From positions 186,001 through 250,000 of the forward strand of contig NZ_JAFAIX010000004.1 of the NCBI RefSeq assembly GCF_019236475.1: DNA of 64,000 bases. The letters run 5' to 3'. Shown in pieces: positions 9,357 through 18,725 of the stretch. Source of the stretch: Chitinophaga sp. (lineage in GTDB: Bacteria > Bacteroidota > Bacteroidia > Chitinophagales > Chitinophagaceae). Below the pieces are notes generated by a model. The model was not told where the DNA came from. It saw only the letters and a program-made list of their open reading frames with translations, and searched no databases. How positions within the stretch are numbered: the stretch's first letter is position 1; each line of letters starts with the position of its first letter. The translations under genes were made by a program, and so were the position numbers.

Positions 9357-10808
9357 TTAATCTTCTTTACTTCCATCATCCGCCATCCGCACCATTTTCG
9401 GTGAAAACTGCGCAACGATGTCTACCAGGTCGGTCTGTGCCTTCATCACGGTGAAAATATCTTTATAAGCGATAGGCGCTTCATCCAGTCCTCCACCCAA
9501 CAAGGTAACCCCAGCTTTATCCAATAGCGTCTGCATTCCAGTTGCGTTAATGGATTTGGTGGCCAGTGTTCTACTCATCTGTCTACCTGCACCGTGAGAA
9601 GCAGAGTTGATAGCTGCGGTAGCGCCATTACCTCGTACTAAGAACCCGGCGGCAGTCATAGATCCTGGGATAATCCCCATGACGCCTTTACTAGCAGGAG
9701 TAGCCCCTTTACGGTGTACAATCACTTCTTCGCCATTCAGTTGCTCTTTCCAAGCGAAGTTATGGTGATTCTCCACCCGTGCCAGTACTTGCGCGCCTAA
9801 GGCCGCAGTGATTTTCTGGTGAATCACTTCATGACAAGCAGAGGCATAGTCGCCCGCCAAATTCATGGCCAACCAGTAGTCATTCCCTTCTGGCGTATCC
9901 AGGTCCAAGTAAGCCAGGTTTCTGGCTTCATATGGCAGTTTACAGATCTCTTTGGCCAACTGCGTATAGTGACCGGCGATAGTGGCCCCCATTCCACGGG
10001 AACCGGAGTGCGTCAACAAGGCGAGGTAAGTTCCTTTTGAAATACCCAGCGGCGCATCATCTTCGGCGAATGTTAATACCCCAAATTCCACAAAGTGATT
10101 TCCACCTCCAGAGCTTCCCAACTGATGCCATGCTTTATCTTTCAGATTCGCAATGAAGGCATTCTCTTGGAATAATTTATTTTCCAGCACCGCATGGTCC
10201 ACTCTATCCCACAATCTGAACCCAGCGCCTGCGCCAAATACAGAGTTGGACATAATAACGTTTTTATATAATTCGGTGTTGTTTTCAAAGTGCGTCACTG
10301 GAATATCATACACCGTCAAGGCCATTCTACAACCAATATCCACACCCACACCATAAGGAATCACCGCGTTTTTTGTTGCTAATACCCCACCAATAGGCAG
10401 TCCATACCCCTGATGCGCATCTGGCATCAACGCCCCCGCAACGGTCACTGGGAGCTGCATGGCCAAGTTCATCTGCTTGATAGCTCCTGCTTCAATATGG
10501 TCTTTTCCATATATGGCGTAAGGTTCCACTGTTTCCTTTAATGGAATGGTATTATTCAACGCTGCATTTTCTGCATCTTCTATCAGCGCTTTCGCTAGTT
10601 TACCGAAGACCTTATGTTCCAGGTAAGCAGTAGGTTCTTTTAACACGGCCGCATAGAAGGTCATCATATCGTTACGGTTGATACCATGACGTTTTTCGTT
10701 TATCTTCAAGGCTACACCTAAAGCCGGGCTAGGAACATATCCTATAGCCAGGAGGTCGTCGCCATTTATTCTCATTACTTTTGTTTCCATTTTTTTGAAG
10801 TTAGTCAA
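9357..10808 (-). CDS. rtcB: RtcB family RNA ligase
   Basis: VAGALMPDAHQGYGLPIGGVLAT, GVGVDIGCRM, GSSGGGNHFVEFG, THSGSRGMG, VENHHNFAW signatures. Confidence 0.95.
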   Translation of the reverse strand: MTNFKKMETKVMRINGDDLLAIGYVPSPALGVALKINEKRHGINRNDMMTFYAAVLKEPTAYLEHKVFGKLAKALIEDAENAALNNTIPLKETVEPYAIYGKDHIEAGAIKQMNLAMQLPVTVAGALMPDAHQGYGLPIGGVLATKNAVIPYGVGVDIGCRMALTVYDIPVTHFENNTELYKNVIMSNSVFGAGAGFRLWDRVDHAVLENKLFQENAFIANLKDKAWHQLGSSGGGNHFVEFGVLTFAEDDAPLGISKGTYLALLTHSGSRGMGATIAGHYTQLAKEICKLPYEARNLAYLDLDTPEGNDYWLAMNLAGDYASACHEVIHQKITAALGAQVLARVENHHNFAWKEQLNGEEVIVHRKGATPASKGVMGIIPGSMTAAGFLVRGNGATAAINSASHGAGRQMSRTLATKSINATGMQTLLDKAGVTLLGGGLDEAPIAYKDIFTVMKAQTDLVDIVAQFSPKMVRMADDGSKED

Positions 10809-13011
10809 TTAACAATTGGGTTACTTTGGCTGTGTCCATGGCCCATTGACGGGTGTAGGATTCATCAGCGGTGGTTGGGTCGTCTGTTAGGGTTAGTTGT
10901 TGTGCTTGTGCTTTCAGGGCTAGCAAACTACCAATACTGATTTTTGCATCCAGTTTTGCGACGAGTCTTTCTACCCCTTTCCGATCCAACGAAGTGGCCG
11001 TTTGACCACCGAAAGACATCTCCAGCCAAATAATTTCACGTGCCGCCACATCCAGTACGCCAAACAATAATCCTTTGCTTAAGTTCTGTGTAATACGCAC
11101 TTGGTGCTGTACACAAGAGGGATCATATGCGACACCTTTTCTTTGGTCTACCCGCATTTTATATTGGCTATTCATCCATCCTAATACAAGATTAGGGGTG
11201 ATGGCGCCATTGGAGTAAGCGTTGCAGGTAAAGGTGACATAACGAGCGCCTGCATCGGTCAGTTGAGTCAGATCCAGTTCAATATATTCTGCAGTACCTA
11301 TTTTATTCGGTATGGATCGGATATCACCGCTATGTTTAGCACCGGTGGCAGTCAGTTGGAAATAGCTACAGAATTGTGTGGCGTTATCGTATACAATCTG
11401 TGCGCTCAAATCCATATCCAGGTGTTGTTGTGGTAATCCAACGCCCCACTGCATGAAGAGGCGTACTTTATCTCCGTCCACAGGGAAACGTGTTCCCATC
11501 AGGGCGGCAGGCAGGTCTTGTATGGACTCCGCTCTGTCGCCTATTGGCAGCGGCATGGTGTATAAAGACGGATCTATGAAAATAGTTTTATGCTCATTTT
11601 TCCTCTTCGCAAAGCGTTCCAACATGATATCCAGGCAGCAGTTAGTGGCTGCGTCGGCCATTGATTTCAACTGTTCCGCATCATACAATGAAAGATATTT
11701 ATTCGCACCTATCACTTTACTCACACCTCCCAGCGGCTTCACGATGCGATCGTTTTCAGGATTGAAATAATTTTCTGCATAGCTGGCGAGTGTTAATAGG
11801 AGTCGCGCTGGCACCTGATCCGCAATTTCTTTAAACTGCATCAGCGTAATATCCGGGCCAAACCATACCATATTGGCAAACAAGGAACGGGCAAAAAGTC
11901 CCGGACGCTGTTGCAATAAGGCAAAGGTTTTATCTGCATCGAATTTCAATCTCGACTGTTCTAACTGTGCCGCATATACGGTATATTGTTCGTTATAGAA
12001 GACATCCAGTAATCTGGCCAATGGCTCCATTCCAGGCTTATGGCTATACTCTGGCAGTCGGAGGGCACGTATAAAGCGTACCCACATACCGCGTTTAGGG
12101 TGCATCCATTCGGCCGCTGCTTCGGCAGACATCGGCAGATTATTCATCCAAGTGGCAATCATTTTAGAAGTACTTCTGCTGTATTTCAGCTTCAGCGATT
12201 CTCTAGACAGTCGGGCCATGGCGGATGATTGATCCAATACCGATACCAGGTGTCGGTGATTCTTGGTATGTCTTTTAATTAATATCGCAGGGGAAATAAT
12301 TTGCAGGAACCCAGTATGTTTATACCAGAGGTAACGCATGATGTCTACAGGGGTAGTCATCAAACCGCCTGCTATCGCTGCTTTTCCGGTGTCTACAAGG
12401 GTATCTGTTACCAACATTTGCGTCTCTTTCATGGCAATAGATACCGCCGGCAGATCGAAGTGTTGCAGTAAAGTTTTGAGTGTATCTACCTGTGTAGCAT
12501 CCAGTGCTGTTTTAGACTGTAACAGATTGCTGAAAAGTTCCAGCATATGCTCATTGGTCCATAAGGATAATTCCTTCTTTTTAGAACCTTGTCCGGTAAG
12601 GATTTCATCGCTGGTGATAAATGCCGTTCCACAGAATGGACAACCATTATATCTTTTCAGATGAAAGGTTTTGTAGGGAATAGCATGCCCACAAGGCAGC
12701 ATAGTACCTTCTTCCGCACCAAAAAAGTAATTGATCCGGCTATCCTGATCTTCCCAGTTGTTGATGAGGGGAGCCCAGTTATTTTTTACTTGTAATACTT
12801 CCGCAAAAGCATCGTAGATCGCCTGAACTGTATAGTCAGACATGGTGTTCAACTGATGTAATAAATCCTCATTTACCACATATCCCAGTTGACTTATATT
12901 TTTAATGAAATTAGCAGATACAGGTGTCATTTCCTTTGCAGGGAATGCAGTAGCTTCTGGTAAGTAAATAGCGTTGAAGCGGATGCCGATTTTCTGTAAT
13001 GCTGTAAACAT
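10801..13011 (-). CDS. RING-like zinc finger protein with C-terminal TerD-like domain
   Basis: LPCGHAIPYKTFHLKRYNGCPFCG RING-like Cys/His set; C-terminal DMDLSAQIVYDNA...GAKHSGDIRS...EYIELDLTQL TerD-like pattern; overlaps rtcB by 8 bp. Confidence 0.65.
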   Translation of the reverse strand: MFTALQKIGIRFNAIYLPEATAFPAKEMTPVSANFIKNISQLGYVVNEDLLHQLNTMSDYTVQAIYDAFAEVLQVKNNWAPLINNWEDQDSRINYFFGAEEGTMLPCGHAIPYKTFHLKRYNGCPFCGTAFITSDEILTGQGSKKKELSLWTNEHMLELFSNLLQSKTALDATQVDTLKTLLQHFDLPAVSIAMKETQMLVTDTLVDTGKAAIAGGLMTTPVDIMRYLWYKHTGFLQIISPAILIKRHTKNHRHLVSVLDQSSAMARLSRESLKLKYSRSTSKMIATWMNNLPMSAEAAAEWMHPKRGMWVRFIRALRLPEYSHKPGMEPLARLLDVFYNEQYTVYAAQLEQSRLKFDADKTFALLQQRPGLFARSLFANMVWFGPDITLMQFKEIADQVPARLLLTLASYAENYFNPENDRIVKPLGGVSKVIGANKYLSLYDAEQLKSMADAATNCCLDIMLERFAKRKNEHKTIFIDPSLYTMPLPIGDRAESIQDLPAALMGTRFPVDGDKVRLFMQWGVGLPQQHLDMDLSAQIVYDNATQFCSYFQLTATGAKHSGDIRSIPNKIGTAEYIELDLTQLTDAGARYVTFTCNAYSNGAITPNLVLGWMNSQYKMRVDQRKGVAYDPSCVQHQVRITQNLSKGLLFGVLDVAAREIIWLEMSFGGQTATSLDRKGVERLVAKLDAKISIGSLLALKAQAQQLTLTDDPTTADESYTRQWAMDTAKVTQLLID

Positions 13012-13193
13012 ATATTTAAAATTTAAGCAGATAATTTTACCACTAGTCCAAGTGATGAGAAGTAAGTGATAATTGACCTGCTAGTTATTTACCGATAATC
13101 TTGCAAGAAAGTCATTAAAGATGAAGTGAAGTATCTAACAATTGACCGGTAATAATTTTTATTTAAAGATCGTGTTCGTCGTTGTTGACATTA

Positions 13194-13234
13194 CAAAGAT
13201 GGCTAGGTAACTGCGCAGTCTTTTTGCGCAGTTA
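13194..13234 (-). promoter_or_regulatory. candidate promoter and palindromic operator of the RING/TerD-rtcB operon
   Basis: Perfect inverted repeat TAACTGCGCA-N7-TGCGCAGTTA (13208-13234) 12 nt from a -7-like CATCTTTG read on the minus strand. Confidence 0.4.
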
Positions 13235-13344
13235 AAAAAGATTTTTAAAATTTTTTATAAATAATTGGTTATTAATATTTTACGGGAGACACGATCTACT
13301 CCTAACGGCGATGGCTATATTAATAAGCCGAACTGCGCATGTAG

Positions 13345-13652
13345 TTATTTGGATGGTTGGATCATTAAGTTTGCAAAATCGCCTCCTGAATTATTGCCTG
13401 TCCAGACAGCTAGTTTGCCTTTCTTTTGTTTACTAAGTTGGCGTACCTCCAGGCAAGGCTTTGGGTTGTTATTGACGTATACTTTTACCATTGGGTATTT
13501 TACTACTATGCGTACATGGAAATAGGCATTGGGATCGGGCGCGGGGGAAATGGCATGTTAAGCGTAAAGGACTTTTGCTGTGAGATGGCTTGTCCGCCGG
13601 CCAACAGTAACATCATCATCAAGGAAAAACTAACACGCATGCATGGTTTCAT
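13345..13652 (-). pseudogene. decayed secreted LamG/DUF1080-like gene with frameshift or internal deletion
   Basis: MKPCMRVSFSLMMMLLLAGGQAISQQ signal peptide, then frame change into DPNAYFHVRIVVKYPMVKVYVNNNPKPCLEVRQLSKQKKGKLAVWTGNNSGGDFANLMIQPSK*. Confidence 0.65.
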
Positions 13653-13661
13653 ATGAAATAT

Positions 13662-14501
13662 TTAATTGTTTATCATAAATGGTAGAATGACTGCCGTCAG
13701 GTATTCCGGTCTTAATACAAGGCCGATATGTCCACAATGAGGGATGATAGCCAGTTGGGAGTTAGGAATAATTTCGTGGGCCTCCAAAAAGCCGGATACC
13801 TTGAAATAATCATCACTATCGCCACCCACAATCATCACCGGACATTTAATGGCCTTGGCTTTTGCAGTGGGAATATAGACTTCTTGAAACCAGGTAGCTT
13901 TCAGTCTTTCAATTAGTTCGCCATATTTTTCCGGCGCGGGCATAATCGCTTTCCTGGCGGCTACTACATCGGGCAGTTGTTTCTCTGCTATAGTAGCATT
14001 CATTGCTTTCAGCTCTTTCAGGGCTTCCGGTTTGTAGGCCTTAATATTTAAGGCCCCTCCCAGCACCACTGCTTTAGTGACCAATCCCGGATAATAGGCG
14101 GCCAGGTAATAAGCGGTAACCGCGCCAGCGCTGAAACCCATCACGATAGCGCTATCGGCGGTTTCTTGGCGCAAAATGGCGGCGGCATCCTCCGCGAATA
14201 GTTGATAAGAAAAAGGCAGGTTCCCTAACTCCGATTTACCATGACCGCGCATGCCTACCGCAATCACCTTGAAATGTTGACTCAGGATAGGAATATATTG
14301 GGAGAATTCTTCAATGTAGCCATAGGTATCGCCGTGAAGTAGTAGCAGCGGCCTCCCTGTTCCATAAGTTTCATAATATAGCTTGGCACCTTTGTGGGTC
14401 AGGTATTTCCCAGCAGCGGGGTTATTGCCATAAGGTATATCCTGACTCCAAGCGCTTAGGAGGGTGAGTAGCAGGCAGGATAGGAGGAATGCTTTTTTCA
14501 T
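13662..14501 (-). CDS. alpha/beta hydrolase (secreted)
   Basis: signal peptide; LLLLHGDTYGY, GMRGHGKSE, GFSAGA. Confidence 0.88.
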   Translation of the reverse strand: MKKAFLLSCLLLTLLSAWSQDIPYGNNPAAGKYLTHKGAKLYYETYGTGRPLLLLHGDTYGYIEEFSQYIPILSQHFKVIAVGMRGHGKSELGNLPFSYQLFAEDAAAILRQETADSAIVMGFSAGAVTAYYLAAYYPGLVTKAVVLGGALNIKAYKPEALKELKAMNATIAEKQLPDVVAARKAIMPAPEKYGELIERLKATWFQEVYIPTAKAKAIKCPVMIVGGDSDDYFKVSGFLEAHEIIPNSQLAIIPHCGHIGLVLRPEYLTAVILPFMINN

Positions 14502-14557
14502 ATATACTTCGGTGGAATCATGATAACTATTAACATCTTCTCACATTCCTTTAACAG

Positions 14558-14893
14558 TTACAGTTCAATTTCATTTACGGGGTCCCAGAAGACTTTTTTA
14601 AAATCCACGATCTTACCATTTTTTACCTGTATGCCCTCCGCTTCCAGTTTCTTTTGACGGGTACCATTATCGCCACTTAAATGTCCGGAGCTATTGACTA
14701 CCCGCTGTACTGGAACAGGAGGCTTTTCTCCACCTACAAATCCCATCGCACGGCCTACCATGCGAGCGCCGGATTTCAAGCCCATGGCCTTCGCTACTGC
14801 GCCGTAGGTAGACACACGACCCTTTGGGATGCATCTCACGATATCAAAAATTCCTTTGTATATGGCGGTGGTGTCTGTGAATTGCTGCTTCAT
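14558..14893 (-). CDS. MGMT-fold alkyltransferase-like (ATL) protein
   Basis: IPKGRVSTYGAVAKAMG ... ARMVGRAMG ... PVPVQRVVNSSGHLSG; catalytic PCHRV replaced by PVQRV. Confidence 0.8.
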   Translation of the reverse strand: MKQQFTDTTAIYKGIFDIVRCIPKGRVSTYGAVAKAMGLKSGARMVGRAMGFVGGEKPPVPVQRVVNSSGHLSGDNGTRQKKLEAEGIQVKNGKIVDFKKVFWDPVNEIEL

Positions 14894-14939
14894 AGAATAT
14901 AAAAATTGACCTCCATAAAGTTAATGGATTATCAAAACA

Positions 14940-14977
14940 AAAACGCCGCAATCTGTAAAGACAGGTTGCGGCGTTTA
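14940..14977. terminator. bidirectional terminator
   Basis: AAACGCCGCAA ... TTGCGGCGTTT. Confidence 0.75.
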
Positions 14978-14992
14978 AATATCATCTTAACT

Positions 14993-16447
14993 TTAATCAT
15001 TCAATATCGTATTCACAAAATTCACCCATTCATACGGAGGAATACTTTTGTCGATATAATAATCAGGTTGTAGCCCTTTGGAATCGATGGTGAAGTCGGG
15101 TATACGTAAGCTGCGCGTCAAGGAATATCCCAGTTCTATGTCTTTGCAAGGAGACTCCTGCTGGTACATATTCGAAATATCCAGCACTCCAAAGGTAGTA
15201 ACACCGTAGAGTTTCACCTTCTTACTTTGCTTAGCCTCCAACAGGAACTGTTCTGCGGTACTACCATTGGCTTCATTGATGATAATGGCTACATTCTGCG
15301 GATAGGGGTAAACGTTAGGTAGGGTATCGATGCCCACCGCCCGCTCTTGCAGATTAATAAATTCGCCTAAATGCTGTTCCAGTTTGTCGTATGAGGTTTT
15401 AGCCCAGGCTTTCTCCTTTGCATTGAAATTATATTCCTCCTTATTAATGAAATCCAGCATGCGTTGATTGTTCAATTTGGTAGAATAGTATTCTACCCCC
15501 ACACCACGGATAGGATTGGTATAGAGGAAAGGAATAATGGGACTGTACGTGGCATCGCTGCCGCCTCCATTGTTACGAATATCAATGATTAGGTTCTTGG
15601 TTTTAAGGAGTGCCGCTTTGTTGGCGGTCAATAAACTATCAATGATATCGCGGTATGCCTGGTTAAAAGAAGGTACGCGTAGATAGAAAGTATTTTCATT
15701 GCGTTTTACCAGGTAGGGTTGTTCGGCAGACATACTCGTGTAGTATTCATTGATATTAGGATCATCTTGCAGATTGTCGGGATAGATTCTTTTCAGGATG
15801 GTATTGCCCAGTTGGAGATGATTATGCCCTGTCATGATCACTTTGTTGGAGCCCACCGAAGAGAAATTACGCATGTAGAATACGGACTTCGTGGTGTCCT
15901 TGCCGGGAATGATACGGAATTTCACCATACCTGGCTTCCATGCGGGTGCACTTGCTTCCACAATGACGCCCACATATTGTTCTCCCTTTTTAGTAACAGC
16001 CATCGTGTATGGTGGAGAAGACCAGATACCTTCATACCCAGGATCTTTTTTAGCCGCCACCTGCTGTTTAAACTTATCCAGTTGAATGGAAACCGTCTCC
16101 CAATTGGCAGGAGCAGGCGTTTCAGTAGGAGTGGTAGTGGTGGTATTGTTATTGGTGATACTGCGCACGTATGCATGGCCTGCCCTAAAGAACTTTATCC
16201 AATCGGATAATATCGCCACACATTCTTCTTTGGTCTTTGCCTCCTTTATACGGGCGAGAATCTTCTGATTATGGGCTTCATAAGCATCCCTGCCTTTATT
16301 ATTGATGACATACTTGAAGCCAGCATCATTTTCTTCAAACGTTTTTTTCATCCATTGGAAATTGCTTTCACAAGTGCAGGATTGGGCATAGATGGGGTTT
16401 ATAGCTGCTATCAGCAGGAGAATAAGCAAATAGATGTTGGATTTCAT
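14993..16447 (-). CDS. S41 family peptidase (secreted)
   Basis: signal peptide; LIIDIRNNGGGSDATY; NEANGSTAEQFLLEA. Confidence 0.85.
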   Translation of the reverse strand: MKSNIYLLILLLIAAINPIYAQSCTCESNFQWMKKTFEENDAGFKYVINNKGRDAYEAHNQKILARIKEAKTKEECVAILSDWIKFFRAGHAYVRSITNNNTTTTTPTETPAPANWETVSIQLDKFKQQVAAKKDPGYEGIWSSPPYTMAVTKKGEQYVGVIVEASAPAWKPGMVKFRIIPGKDTTKSVFYMRNFSSVGSNKVIMTGHNHLQLGNTILKRIYPDNLQDDPNINEYYTSMSAEQPYLVKRNENTFYLRVPSFNQAYRDIIDSLLTANKAALLKTKNLIIDIRNNGGGSDATYSPIIPFLYTNPIRGVGVEYYSTKLNNQRMLDFINKEEYNFNAKEKAWAKTSYDKLEQHLGEFINLQERAVGIDTLPNVYPYPQNVAIIINEANGSTAEQFLLEAKQSKKVKLYGVTTFGVLDISNMYQQESPCKDIELGYSLTRSLRIPDFTIDSKGLQPDYYIDKSIPPYEWVNFVNTILND

Positions 16448-16545
16448 TTATTGGGATTTTTAGTCGACCAATAAATATAATACTTATTCAGAAAGCGGAT
16501 CGTATTTTCCGCGGGAATGTTGCCCGTAACATGCCCGCGAATGGA

Positions 16546-17109
16546 CTATTGACGCTTTAATAGTCTGCTGGCACAATCAGATGCAGCCACGAGTCCTCCG
16601 GCCATCATGATCACATCTTTCAATACCAATCTACCTGCTCCGCTGAGGTAAGGGAAGCCATAGTTAGGCGTAAGTCCATCGCCGCCCAGATTAGGTACAT
16701 AGACTTCCGGCGTGGTGATCAAAAAGGACAGTGTGACCAATGCCATGCCAGCGGTCAGTAATCCGCCTATCAGTCCTAGTTTTGGAAACCAGATACCGGA
16801 TAATATCAGTACCCCGATTAATACAATAACAGTTCCCAGCGCATATGCAAAAGGATAAGTGCCATTAGAAGCATGCCACTCTTGATTTTTCTTTACTTCC
16901 TTGCCTTCAGGGTTCATATACTGCTTGTATTCTGGCGCAGGATGATGATAGAAGAAGCTCATCAGTGGACTGTTGGCGACAAAAGGGACAATGCCGTCTG
17001 CCTCATAATGGGCGACTTTCAATCCGCCAATCCAGGCCATTACCACAAATATGGATATTCTGAGAAAATGGATAAAGTAATCCTGTACGTTTGCCAATAA
17101 CTTTAACAT
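16546..17109 (-). CDS. DUF417 / RclC-YkgB-like membrane protein
   Basis: FLRISIFVVMAWIGGLKVAHYEADGIVPFVANSPLMSFFY; PNYGFPYLSGAGRLVLKDVIMM. Confidence 0.85.
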   Translation of the reverse strand: MLKLLANVQDYFIHFLRISIFVVMAWIGGLKVAHYEADGIVPFVANSPLMSFFYHHPAPEYKQYMNPEGKEVKKNQEWHASNGTYPFAYALGTVIVLIGVLILSGIWFPKLGLIGGLLTAGMALVTLSFLITTPEVYVPNLGGDGLTPNYGFPYLSGAGRLVLKDVIMMAGGLVAASDCASRLLKRQ

Positions 17110-17172
17110 AGGAAATTGTTTTCAGCAAAATTACCAGGCATTCGCCCACAGGACCATAGACGATTAGGGTAT

Positions 17173-18003
17173 TTACATGGATATTTGTGCCACAATGGAT
17201 ATGCCCACTGTTTCCCGGAATTTAGAAGGAGATACGCCAGTGTATTTTTTGAAATAGCGGCTGAAATAGTGTTCATCTTCAAAGTGGAGCGTGGCGGCTA
17301 TCTCCTTCATACTTTTATAGGTGAGATGAATTAACTTCTTGGCTTCCAATATCACTCTTTCTTGGATGAGATCGGAAGGGGATTTCAGGAAATATTCCTT
17401 TACTTTTTTGGAAAAATTATTGGGCGTCATACCCAATTGTTCTGCATAGAACGAAGGCGCCCTATTAGCCAGGAAATGCGCTTCCAGCAAATCTCGGAAT
17501 TGTAATATAGGGTGATGCGCCTGTACCGCATTATCTGCGGGTATATCCTGCACCATCACGCGGGTACAGCGTGCCAGCATCAATTGCAGGTAGCTGCGGG
17601 CTACAGCTTGACTGTAATTATCTTCATGAGGAAGCTCTGCGGCTAGTTGATCTGCGATTTGCAGGAGTGCATTTTGCTGCGCGATATCCGGGAATATGAA
17701 CGGCGGATGGTAAATATTATTGAAAAGTATCCCATTACAGGCTACTTCCTTTTTATGATGTTCTATGCAATAATAATCGGCATGAAACCAGATGGTTTTG
17801 AGGGTTCCTGTCGCATCTTCACTGAAATGGATTTCTTGCCAGGGTGTGGTGAAGAGGATCACATTGCCGGAAAAGGCGCCGTTAAATAAATCGATAGAAA
17901 AACTGCCGCTACCCTGGCAGAAAGTAATACCGTAATTCTCTTGGGTGCTGTATTTCCGGTTAGCTGCAATGTTGGTCGAGGTAATGCGACAAGTCCGTTC
18001 CAT
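17173..18003 (-). CDS. AraC family transcriptional regulator
   Basis: C-terminal double HTH: MKEIAATLHFEDEHYFSRYFKKYTGVSPSKFRE. Confidence 0.92.
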   Translation of the reverse strand: MERTCRITSTNIAANRKYSTQENYGITFCQGSGSFSIDLFNGAFSGNVILFTTPWQEIHFSEDATGTLKTIWFHADYYCIEHHKKEVACNGILFNNIYHPPFIFPDIAQQNALLQIADQLAAELPHEDNYSQAVARSYLQLMLARCTRVMVQDIPADNAVQAHHPILQFRDLLEAHFLANRAPSFYAEQLGMTPNNFSKKVKEYFLKSPSDLIQERVILEAKKLIHLTYKSMKEIAATLHFEDEHYFSRYFKKYTGVSPSKFRETVGISIVAQISM

Positions 18004-18158
18004 TATACAAATGTAATGCGCCTATTGCAGGAACCCAAATAGCGATACCCGGCGAAGGGAATGATACATCAGGTTTTTTTTACGGAAATTAAGATAACCA
18101 ATTTTTAATATCCCATATGCTCCGATGAATTAGCATATATTCGTGTCCGTATCCTAAC

Positions 18159-18680
18159 ATGAAAAAAAGCGTGAAGATGGATTTTACAAAGTTTAAGATC
18201 ATTCCGAATTATAACACCAACAGCACGGATTTATTTCTTTCTTCTACAGCGGCTATTGCACAACTGGAGCAGGCATTCCAAATAAACGTAGATCAGGATT
18301 ATAAAGATTATGTAACCCGCTATGGATGCGGTATTTTAGGTGGCACCTATGTACGGGTGTATTTGCCAGAAACTATACAGGCATTGCAATCGGAATGGAA
18401 GGAGCGTATTACACAATATTGGTTTTGGGAAGAGGGGGCAGCCGTCCTTACCAAAGAGCAGGCATTAGCGTCAGTGATAATGGGCGATACCTTTGATGGA
18501 GATGAAATTATCCTGTATAATCAGCAATATTATATCCTTCCTCGTCATGAAGAAATGATTTATCATACTGGTAATACTTTAGGAGGAACTATTGAATGGC
18601 TTTGTACTGCTGGCATCCTTACAGAAGCTTTTGTAGAGCGGGATTTCGAGCCGTTTAATCCTGAAGAATATCTAAAATAA
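18159..18680 (+). CDS. SMI1/KNR4 (SUKH) family protein, immunity-like
   Basis: FQINVDQDYKDYVTRYGCGILGG...VIMGDTFDGDEIILY...YILPRHEE. Confidence 0.75.
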   Translation: MKKSVKMDFTKFKIIPNYNTNSTDLFLSSTAAIAQLEQAFQINVDQDYKDYVTRYGCGILGGTYVRVYLPETIQALQSEWKERITQYWFWEEGAAVLTKEQALASVIMGDTFDGDEIILYNQQYYILPRHEEMIYHTGNTLGGTIEWLCTAGILTEAFVERDFEPFNPEEYLK

Positions 18681-18684
18681 TACT

Positions 18685-18718
18685 AAGAAGGATGGTTGCT
18701 AAAGTAGCCATCCTTCTT
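18685..18718. terminator. bidirectional terminator
   Basis: AAGAAGGATGG ... CCATCCTTCTT between convergent genes. Confidence 0.8.
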
Positions 18719-18725
18719 GGATTTG

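Noticed and set aside
13265-13656. Plus-strand ORFs of 86 and 76 aa
   Set aside because: The minus strand of the same DNA shows a decayed LamG/DUF1080-like protein, which explains the region better.
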